Shown piece by piece: positions 1 through 6,640 of a stretch of DNA of 10,436 bases. The stretch comes from Pseudomonadota bacterium. GTDB taxonomy: Bacteria; Pseudomonadota; Gammaproteobacteria; Acidiferrobacterales; Acidiferrobacteraceae. The DNA lies in NCBI GenBank assembly GCA_021795255.1, contig JAJYPQ010000106.1:1-10436 (forward strand). The letters run 5' to 3'. Each line of letters begins with the position of its first letter. Position 1 is the first letter of the stretch. The translations under genes were made by a program, and so were the position numbers. The notes below the pieces were generated by a model that ran no database searches, was not told the DNA's origin, and saw only the letters and a list, made by a program, of their open reading frames with translations.

Positions 1-102
1 GAGCGATACCTCAAGCCGGCGAATCGCCGCTACCACATTCTTCCGGTTACCGCGGATATGGTGATCGTGGGGGTCGTGGTGATGAAGATGCGGGTGTATT
101 GA
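1..102 (+). CDS. C-terminal fragment of an unidentified small protein (partial at window edge)
   Basis: The first frame is open from the window edge and ends at TGA 100-102, giving 33 visible residues. The tail reads as two hydrophobic, probably beta-strand segments (YHILPV, then MVIVGVVVM) followed by a basic end (KMRVY). This strand-turn-strand ending resembles the C-terminus of RelE/ParE-type toxins, but 33 residues cannot prove it and the expected catalytic or antitoxin-contacting parts lie outside the window. The next plus-strand gene has its Shine-Dalgarno 15 bp after this stop, so the two probably form an operon. Not identified; reality of the frame is moderately likely. Confidence 0.42.
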   Translation, partial: ERYLKPANRRYHILPVTADMVIVGVVVMKMRVY

Positions 103-133
103 GGAGTGGGTGGAATGGGAGGATACCCCCAAC

Positions 134-637
134 ATGATCAACAACAGCTGCGTTATTCTGGCGCGACCCAATACGGGCGACTACTACGAAGGCGACGGCA
201 ATTCTTTGCGCGCGATTTCTCCGAGACCCATCGTCTCCCCCGCACAGATTCTATGGGATACCAATCTGCAGCCTGTCGTGTTTCGTGAGGACTCCTATGA
301 CCCAACAACAAGGGTCCGTCGTGGACGGTTTTATTGCCAAATAGACGGAACCAGCTACATGCTCGAAAAGGTCCAATGCTGGCCTTATCTTCCCCCGCTG
401 GTAACCTCGGCCACAGGCGTTATTTTCGTAGACAAAGCCGGTCTCTCGATTACCGAGAAACCTGCTCGTGAGCATCGGCCCGTCAAGATCAGGCTGGCGC
501 GCGGCCATGTTCCTGCGCCAAGGCATCCAGAACAGTACCCAGCTCTCCGGCCCCAAAGCACAGGCGGTACTCCCATCGTCCAAATCGTCCGTCATTTGTT
601 ACCGCGCGACACCAGCGCTCCGCTGCAGCCTTCTTGA
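134..637 (+). CDS. Unidentified protein, probably truncated and running into the endonuclease gene
   Basis: ATG 134 is preferred because GGGAGG lies at 117-122, 11 nt upstream, and the protein then begins MINNSCVILARP; GTG 110 in the same frame has a Shine-Dalgarno only 3 nt away. About the first 115 codons look like real protein: mixed hydrophobic and charged residues, a segment with REDSYDP followed by TRVRRGRFY, and two tryptophans. I do not recognise the family. From about position 480 the composition becomes Pro/Arg-rich and the frame is antisense to the end of the convergent endonuclease gene (3' ends overlap by 149 bp, 489-637), so the last 50 or so residues look like a read-through tail. 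Best explanation: a resident gene lost its 3' end when the minus-strand cassette arrived. An intact, naturally overlapping gene is the alternative. Confidence 0.5.
   Translation: MINNSCVILARPNTGDYYEGDGNSLRAISPRPIVSPAQILWDTNLQPVVFREDSYDPTTRVRRGRFYCQIDGTSYMLEKVQCWPYLPPLVTSATGVIFVDKAGLSITEKPAREHRPVKIRLARGHVPAPRHPEQYPALRPQSTGGTPIVQIVRHLLPRDTSAPLQPS
440..462 (-). terminator. Hairpin just downstream of the endonuclease stop; possible terminator
   Basis: The plus strand shows GGT-C-TCTCG, loop ATTAC, CGAGA-A-ACC: an eight-base-pair stem with one mismatch and a 5-nt loop. It starts 27 bp past the stop of the minus-strand endonuclease. Read on the minus strand, the stem is followed by GGCTTTGT, only a weak T-run, so it is not a textbook Rho-independent terminator. 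It lies inside the plus-strand frame 134-637 and could be chance. Confidence 0.3.
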
Positions 638-3600
638 TCATGGCATCCCCAATCTGTCCTTTTATTTCGACGAGTAGCCGGCCGCCGTTCTTCAGTTCCA
701 CTATGAAATCTGGTAGGTACTTCCTAGAGACGCCGTCCTTTCGGTATGGAACGACGAGCCCGAGTCGGTCGTTCTTTACCCAGGCTTCGACCGTCGCGTG
801 CGCGCCGAGAAGCTCAGCGGCCTGGCGTTCCCAGTCCGAATCGAACACAGCAGCATTAAGATGGCATTTCCTGACGTCGTGCAAGGCCTTACCAGTATGG
901 AAGTCCACAAACCGGGTGGAGCGGGTGGCCGCGGCCCCGGGCGCCAGAATCGCCTTCTCCTGACTCGCGCCGCCCCCGTCCACAGACTCCATGGCATTGA
1001 GCAGCATCGCGATCGCCTTTCCGAAGTATGGGTTGAGCGCGAAATCCTGCTTTGCGCGCGTTTTGATTGGTTCGACATGCTGATCAATGAAGCGTGTCGC
1101 GGCCCCAAGCATCTGCGGAAATAATCGATGTGCCGGAATCGAGTCCCCTCGGTCCGCCTTCCACTTCTCCGTTAGGACTTTCGCCAGTTCGAACGCTACC
1201 TGCTGCGTCCGAACCCCTTTACGCCAAGCCTCCAGATTTACTCTCACCGCAGCACCGGGGCCGAATGCAATCAAACGCCCGTCCTGTGCGGTCAGACCCC
1301 GCAGGAGCACATCGTCCGGAACCTCATCCGGGTCGAGCACTAGCTCCCCAACACGATCCCAGTTCACTTTCACCTCAATAACTCCCGGGTCTTGATAGCC
1401 CTCAACAACCGGGAACTCGATCTCGTACTTGGCGCACTCCGGATCGGCATAGACATGATTTGCTGGCGGCGATGGCGGCTGAGGCTTGCCGCCCTCGACC
1501 TTGAATGGGATGAGCTCAAAAGGTACCCCAAAGATCTGTGCTGTCTCCTCTGTGAAGAGATTGGTTTCGGGATCCACTACATAAGATGTGCGGCGAAGTG
1601 CACGTCCAACTACCTGCTCACAAAGAAGCTGCGAACCGAACGGCCGTAGCCCGACTACGTGCGTCACCGTTGTGGCATCCCAACCTTCTGACAACATCGA
1701 CACGGATATGATGCAACGCACGTCTCGCCCCGGTGGCACGTCGGGGTTTAAGATGACCCGTCTGCTGTCTTCATCCTCCAGTGCTTTGCGGTTGTTGCGC
1801 TCGACTAGAGCTGCGTATTCCTCCGGCACTTTCTTGCCCGCCCACTCCGTCTTGCCGATCGTCTCAAGCACGAACCGCAGCCGCCGCGTTTCGTCCTGGC
1901 TGCCGCCGGTGGCGATGTCCTCGTCGACTTTGCTGTCGATGCGGATCGTCATCTCGCGACCGAATGCGTTCCGGAACTCTGGCACGCCGGCGCCGTATTG
2001 TGCGCTGCCGTCCGCTATCCATGCATAGAGTTCTTTTGCGATGGTGGTATCGCGACACACAATGATGAACACGGGCGGTACATCCTGCTTGCGATTACCC
2101 TGCGCGAAGTGCTCCTTCCATTTTGCGTAGGTTTCTCGCCAGCTCGCCGCGAGGGTGACGATCGGCGAGGTCGCATAGCGCATCACCTCAGCCACCGTCA
2201 CTGGCCCGATATGCCCGTCGTTTTGCGCCTGTCGCTGTACCCAACGCCAGACATTGAAGTACCGCGGCACCTCCCCACCGGTACCATCCTCGGTTGGTAA
2301 CTGCGGCACCTTGACGAGACCTGCTTCGATCGCCTCGAGCAGACTGAAGTCCGACACTATCCAAGGGAAAGGTTTACCCACTTCGTTGCCGCTGCCTTGA
2401 ATATAGAATGGGGTCGCCGACAGGTCCACGCAGAAGCGTATCCCATTACCGCGCCCACCTAGCGCCTTGTTGATCCGATCCAGTCCCTCGATCCAGATTG
2501 TTGCCTCGCGCGCGTCCGCTTCGGCGGTCTCCTCGTCGACTGCATACTGATCCGTCTCATCGACCGCGCCTCGGCGATAGGCGTGATGCGCTTCGTCGTT
2601 CATCACCAAGATCGCGGAACTACGGCCTTTGCGTCCGCCAAGTATCCGCTGCAGGAACGCGGCGTCACTCTCGAAGTATCGGGTCTCCTTGACAGTGAAC
2701 GCCTTGGGCGTACCATCACGCTTCGTTTCCACGCTTACAATTCGGAATGCGCCCACGGTGGCCTGGTGCTGGATTTCGTCCGCCGATTGAGTTGCCGACA
2801 CTTTGATTGTCCGAAGTGTTTCGACCGGCAAACCGCGCTTAACTACCCGGGCCGACTGGCCGTTGACGTCACTGAGTTCGCGACGCTCCAGGTTGTGCCA
2901 GTTAGTAATGAAGACTTCGCCGCGCCGTAAGTCCATCATCCGGTGAACTGGAACGAGCTCCCGCGTTCGATAGAGCGACAATTCGTCCAGCTCGGGCTTG
3001 AGCTCCTGAAGGCGATCGCGGATCGTGATGTTGGGGCAGAGGATCAGCACCGTGTCCGAGTACCCCGGCGCTTGAGGATCCGCAACCTTGTTGAGTATCG
3101 ACCATGCGGCCAGCATGCCAATGACAGTGGTCTTTCCAGAGCCAGTCGCCATCTTGAGCGCGTAACGCTGAAAGGCACGGTAGCCGGCTTGCTTTGCTGC
3201 CGGTCCGGGCTCATCGAGCGGCACCTCGATGCCTTGCCTCAGGTCATGGGGCCCCTCGACCAGGAAGATCACCGTCTCTGCCGCCTCAACCTGGGCATAG
3301 AAAAGTGGCTGCACCCGATCGGGTGCGCGCCAGAGATCGATCAACTCACGGGTTACTTTCGTGGCACCCTGGTACTCTCTTTTGCGCCAATCCTGCACCC
3401 GCTGGCGCAGCAGATTCGCCAAGTCGAGCAGGTACTCAGTGCCCTTAACATCTTCATCGAATATCTCGACCTGACCGGCTGCGCGGCGACCGCGGGCAGC
3501 GCGTTCCGGCACGCGAAGAAAGTAGCTCGCCAGGCGCCGGCCCGGCCGTTTCTGCGGCGCCTTGCCTTCCTCGATGTGCCAGTGCTGCTTCGGCTCTTCG

Positions 3601-3650
3601 TAGGGTGTGTTGATAATCGGATTCTCAACGGCGTTGATGTGCGTCGCCAT
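489..3650 (-). CDS. DEAH-box helicase / type III Res-like restriction endonuclease
   Basis: A 1053-residue restriction subunit, an ATP-driven DNA translocase with a C-terminal nuclease, resembling the family I recall as BPTD_3080 restriction endonucleases. Numbering from ATG 3650: Walker A ATGSGKT 168-174, DEAH box 352-355 (NDEAHHA), motif III LSATP around 411, motif V region SEGWD 654-658, and motif VI QVVGRALRR about 679-687, so both RecA lobes are complete. The C-terminus carries a PD-(D/E)XK nuclease: E940 in DSDWERQ, PD at 980-981 and EIK 995-997. All catalytic residues are present. ATG 3650 has GGAG 8 nt upstream; GTG 3659, which overlaps the methyltransferase stop, would add three residues and lacks a suitably spaced site. 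The start lies 5 bp after the methyltransferase stop, indicating coupled translation. Expected role: cutting DNA not modified by the partner. It is the last gene of the cassette and meets a plus-strand frame tail to tail. Confidence 0.9.
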   Translation of the reverse strand: MATHINAVENPIINTPYEEPKQHWHIEEGKAPQKRPGRRLASYFLRVPERAARGRRAAGQVEIFDEDVKGTEYLLDLANLLRQRVQDWRKREYQGATKVTRELIDLWRAPDRVQPLFYAQVEAAETVIFLVEGPHDLRQGIEVPLDEPGPAAKQAGYRAFQRYALKMATGSGKTTVIGMLAAWSILNKVADPQAPGYSDTVLILCPNITIRDRLQELKPELDELSLYRTRELVPVHRMMDLRRGEVFITNWHNLERRELSDVNGQSARVVKRGLPVETLRTIKVSATQSADEIQHQATVGAFRIVSVETKRDGTPKAFTVKETRYFESDAAFLQRILGGRKGRSSAILVMNDEAHHAYRRGAVDETDQYAVDEETAEADAREATIWIEGLDRINKALGGRGNGIRFCVDLSATPFYIQGSGNEVGKPFPWIVSDFSLLEAIEAGLVKVPQLPTEDGTGGEVPRYFNVWRWVQRQAQNDGHIGPVTVAEVMRYATSPIVTLAASWRETYAKWKEHFAQGNRKQDVPPVFIIVCRDTTIAKELYAWIADGSAQYGAGVPEFRNAFGREMTIRIDSKVDEDIATGGSQDETRRLRFVLETIGKTEWAGKKVPEEYAALVERNNRKALEDEDSRRVILNPDVPPGRDVRCIISVSMLSEGWDATTVTHVVGLRPFGSQLLCEQVVGRALRRTSYVVDPETNLFTEETAQIFGVPFELIPFKVEGGKPQPPSPPANHVYADPECAKYEIEFPVVEGYQDPGVIEVKVNWDRVGELVLDPDEVPDDVLLRGLTAQDGRLIAFGPGAAVRVNLEAWRKGVRTQQVAFELAKVLTEKWKADRGDSIPAHRLFPQMLGAATRFIDQHVEPIKTRAKQDFALNPYFGKAIAMLLNAMESVDGGGASQEKAILAPGAAATRSTRFVDFHTGKALHDVRKCHLNAAVFDSDWERQAAELLGAHATVEAWVKNDRLGLVVPYRKDGVSRKYLPDFIVELKNGGRLLVEIKGQIGDAMIKKAAAERWCRAVTNDGRFGRWEYRLCFGAGELGTVLDALAQEHGRAPA

Positions 3651-3655
3651 ACTGA

Positions 3656-6628
3656 TCACTCCGCCACGTCGAGGACGCGCATCAGCTCGTTGCCACGTTC
3701 GTCGATCACCTTTACAGCTACGCGTTTTCGCTTCCCGAGCGCGAAGGGCTCACTTACCGTACCTGCCAAGTGGCTCCACACCGTCTCATCAAAAGTAGCC
3801 TTCAGTGACCGCTGCAGGTTGTCCCAGGCACTAGTCTTTGGGAAAAACACCTGCGTGGCGTAGAAGCTAAGTCCGTCATAGTCTGAATCCAGCATCCAGC
3901 AGGGCACATTCTCGCCTCCTACAGATTCAGTTTCGAGTGACTCGGGATCGAAAAGGTCCAACCCCTTCAGCTCTACCTCGTACAGTGGTTGCCCGTCGGC
4001 CCCCTTCTTTTTCGACTTCCGGATATTGAAGTCCGGCAGGCCGGTAACGGAGAAAATTTCGGAGGCGCGCGTGGTTTTGAGCAAATCAGACATCGCAACG
4101 TCGGGTGTTACGGCTATATAGGCTGCTGGAATGCGCAGTTTGGCGTCCTCGATCATACTGCGTGCGTTCGGCTCAACTGCGAAACCAAAGAAGTAGAGTA
4201 GATCGTACTTAAGAAAGTGCGCCTCACGAGCGGCCTCATAGACGAGCGACGCCGACACCGCGCCGTCCTGCGGCCCGAAGACGATCGCGATTCTCTTGTC
4301 GCCTTCCCTCGCCTCGGCGTGCAGGTACTCGGTGTCAACGGTACGCCGAACCCCAGCCAAGGCAAGTTCGCGGTTGCCTGGCAAATGTAAAGTCTTAGAC
4401 TGTCGCAGTACCTCTGTCATACGCTGGATATGTGTGGCAACCTCGCTTTGGGTAGCGCCAGCGTTAACACCGGTTTCAAGCGGCTGCACCGGTGCGATCG
4501 TTGCCTCGACAACGAATGGTCCGGACACGCGCGTGACGCCGGGCACTTCCTCCGGCCGATCAACCAGTACCTCAATAGTCGGTGGCTCGTCGTTAGCAAT
4601 CGACTTCAGCGTGATGTGTGGCACAAGTCCTCCAACCTCTTCTCCCTTGCGGTTCTGCTTCCGCTTGTACACAAAACCGCCCGTGGGGCCGGACTGCGGA
4701 GACTTGAGTTCGTAGTAGGGAAAAGTAGCAGTAAGCAGACGCTGCCGTGCTAAAGCGAGCGGTACACGAGACGTGTCAATTGTGATCCAGCGGCGGCCCC
4801 ATTGCTCTGCAACATATGCAGTGGTTCCTGAACCGCAAGTTGGATCTAGCACGAGGTCGCCTGGCTCAGTACACATCATTAGACAACGTTGAACAACCGT
4901 CGGGTTTGTTTGTACAACGTAGATCGGATTAGCCGCACCCCCAAGTCGGTCCCACAAGTTGCTCATTGATCTAAAAGGAAAGTCACTAAAGTACTTTACG
5001 AAACGGATCTCGTTCTCCGTCGTTACAGTCCGCCCAGCGGCTATAACCTTCATTAGCGAGACCTTTGGAATTCCCCACCAGCGACGTCCCGATGTGAAGA
5101 TCTTTCCATTCAGCTCGACCTCGTACTTAACTCCCGGTCCTGGCTTAGAAAACGTCACTGATCCGAAAAGGCGTGCGTCGTTCGGGAGTTCGACTTCCCC
5201 TGATCTTTCTTCTTTCGTAACACGCCTTCTGGTTCCATCGGTTCGCTCGAGCATGTCGAATCCATCAGAGATTGGATCCGAACGCATTTCAAAGAGGGGT
5301 CGGTACTTCAAACTGGGCGCCCTTCTTGCGTACCAGAGGAGATAGTCGAGACGAGTTGACACCCGCGTTGTGGACTCTAGTCCTCCACCCGCCTTGGCAA
5401 ACGAGATCAGCGAAACGAAATTTCCTTCATCAAATACTTCATCCATAACCTCTCGCACGTGATGTAAGTTCTCATCTGAAATTTGCACAAATACACTGCC
5501 ACTCTCATGCAATAGTTCTCTTGCTAGCAATAGCCTGTCGCGAAGGTAAGTAAGATACGAATGCAATCCTAGCTCCCACGTATCGCGGTACGCCTTCACC
5601 ATCTCCGGTTCGCGAGTCATGTCATCGTCGCCCCCGTGCTTCACTGCTCGCTTACGCACAAACGGCTGGAAGTTGCTGCCGAACTTCACTCCGTACGGCG
5701 GATCGATGTAAATCATTTGCACTTGGCCGCCAAGCCCCTCGAACTCGAGCAGCGAGTTCATCACCGCGAGTGAATCGCCCAGGATCATCCGGTTTTGCCA
5801 TGGACCCTTGTGTTCATACGCCTCGAGGTTCTCGCGGATGTCCATGTGCGAGTCGCCAAACAGGTCGAGCGTCTGGCCACGTGCCTTGCGGTGTCTTATC
5901 CCATCCAGAATGGCCTTGGTAGAATGCCGCTCATGCACGAATAACGGCACTGTCGGCACCCGGATCTCACGCCGCTCCGCCTTACCAGCCCAGTTCAAGT
6001 ATGGACTGGAGATGTCCTGCAGCAAACGCGCCGCGTCGGCGATGGATGTGACCCGCACCGCGCCGCCCTTCCACTCCTGAGGCTCACCGAACACCGCGCT
6101 TTCGCCCTCCTTGCCCGCGCGAACAATTAAGCCGAGCAACCATTCACCGAGATCACGTTCACGCTGCTCGTCCCACGACAGCGCCGGGTCGAGTGAACTG
6201 TCATACCGGTAGGTTTTTGGAGCCCTCGTGGCCTGAAACTGGTCTTGTACCCCCGCATCCGGTCGCTGCACAGCCTGATCGCGGTGGCGGTACTGCGCAG
6301 CGGTATCGGAAACGCTATCGTCCTGCGCCTGCATCTCAGATATCTCATCCTTGACCACACCGGATGAACCGTTGCCGCTGTGAAGCAGCCGTTCGACGAG
6401 TTCCTCCCTCTTGCCATGCGTCGACTGGCCCAATGAACCGAGCGCGTTGCGCAACTGCGCCATATTGAGCTTCTCAATCAGGTGCTCCGGTTTCGCGCGC
6501 TTGGCGCTGGCGAGCGCATCGGCCATCGAGTCGCGCGATCGCCGATCGGCGTCGACGCCAATCTCTTCACACAGCTCTTTGATCTGCTCCGGTTCCAATG
6601 ATTTGAGCAATGCTTTCTTAAGATTCAT
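3656..6628 (-). CDS. Large beta-class DNA methyltransferase (type III Mod-like) with SAP-like N-terminus
   Basis: A 990-residue S-adenosylmethionine-dependent DNA methyltransferase, probably N6-adenine. Numbering from ATG 6628: residues 1-83 are helical and end in a SAP-like DNA-binding unit (about 48-83, with LRNALGSLGQ and GKREELVERLL); catalytic DPPY is at 309-312 (YIDPPYG); the SAM-binding motif DPTCGSG is at 595-601. DPPY before the SAM motif is the beta-class order, which places target recognition at about 315-590. Around 350 further residues (640-990) lack motifs I can name; type III Mod proteins are commonly about 600-700 residues, so this one is long. ATG 6628 is chosen because AAGGG ends 6 nt upstream; ATG 6634 directly abuts that site. 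The start is 12 bp past the helicase stop, and the stop falls 5 bp before the endonuclease start. The segment encoding the recognition region is poorer in GC than the rest. Likely function: self-protection and target recognition for the endonuclease. Confidence 0.9.
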   Translation of the reverse strand: MNLKKALLKSLEPEQIKELCEEIGVDADRRSRDSMADALASAKRAKPEHLIEKLNMAQLRNALGSLGQSTHGKREELVERLLHSGNGSSGVVKDEISEMQAQDDSVSDTAAQYRHRDQAVQRPDAGVQDQFQATRAPKTYRYDSSLDPALSWDEQRERDLGEWLLGLIVRAGKEGESAVFGEPQEWKGGAVRVTSIADAARLLQDISSPYLNWAGKAERREIRVPTVPLFVHERHSTKAILDGIRHRKARGQTLDLFGDSHMDIRENLEAYEHKGPWQNRMILGDSLAVMNSLLEFEGLGGQVQMIYIDPPYGVKFGSNFQPFVRKRAVKHGGDDDMTREPEMVKAYRDTWELGLHSYLTYLRDRLLLARELLHESGSVFVQISDENLHHVREVMDEVFDEGNFVSLISFAKAGGGLESTTRVSTRLDYLLWYARRAPSLKYRPLFEMRSDPISDGFDMLERTDGTRRRVTKEERSGEVELPNDARLFGSVTFSKPGPGVKYEVELNGKIFTSGRRWWGIPKVSLMKVIAAGRTVTTENEIRFVKYFSDFPFRSMSNLWDRLGGAANPIYVVQTNPTVVQRCLMMCTEPGDLVLDPTCGSGTTAYVAEQWGRRWITIDTSRVPLALARQRLLTATFPYYELKSPQSGPTGGFVYKRKQNRKGEEVGGLVPHITLKSIANDEPPTIEVLVDRPEEVPGVTRVSGPFVVEATIAPVQPLETGVNAGATQSEVATHIQRMTEVLRQSKTLHLPGNRELALAGVRRTVDTEYLHAEAREGDKRIAIVFGPQDGAVSASLVYEAAREAHFLKYDLLYFFGFAVEPNARSMIEDAKLRIPAAYIAVTPDVAMSDLLKTTRASEIFSVTGLPDFNIRKSKKKGADGQPLYEVELKGLDLFDPESLETESVGGENVPCWMLDSDYDGLSFYATQVFFPKTSAWDNLQRSLKATFDETVWSHLAGTVSEPFALGKRKRVAVKVIDERGNELMRVLDVAE

Positions 6629-6640
6629 CCCCATCCCTTA

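Noticed and set aside
251..595. A 114-codon minus-strand frame overlapping the endonuclease end
   Set aside because: It overlaps the endonuclease C-terminal codons in another frame and opposes the more convincing plus-strand frame; no motif or good ribosome-binding site.
2943..3863. A 306-codon plus-strand frame antisense to the endonuclease and methyltransferase ends
   Set aside because: It is fully opposite genes with complete conserved motifs and has no recognisable domain; long antisense frames are expected in GC-rich coding DNA.
489..6628. Classical two-gene type III restriction system as a complete explanation
   Set aside because: The methyltransferase is far longer than usual and the pair is tightly coupled to an upstream helicase-nuclease, so the simple label does not cover the locus.
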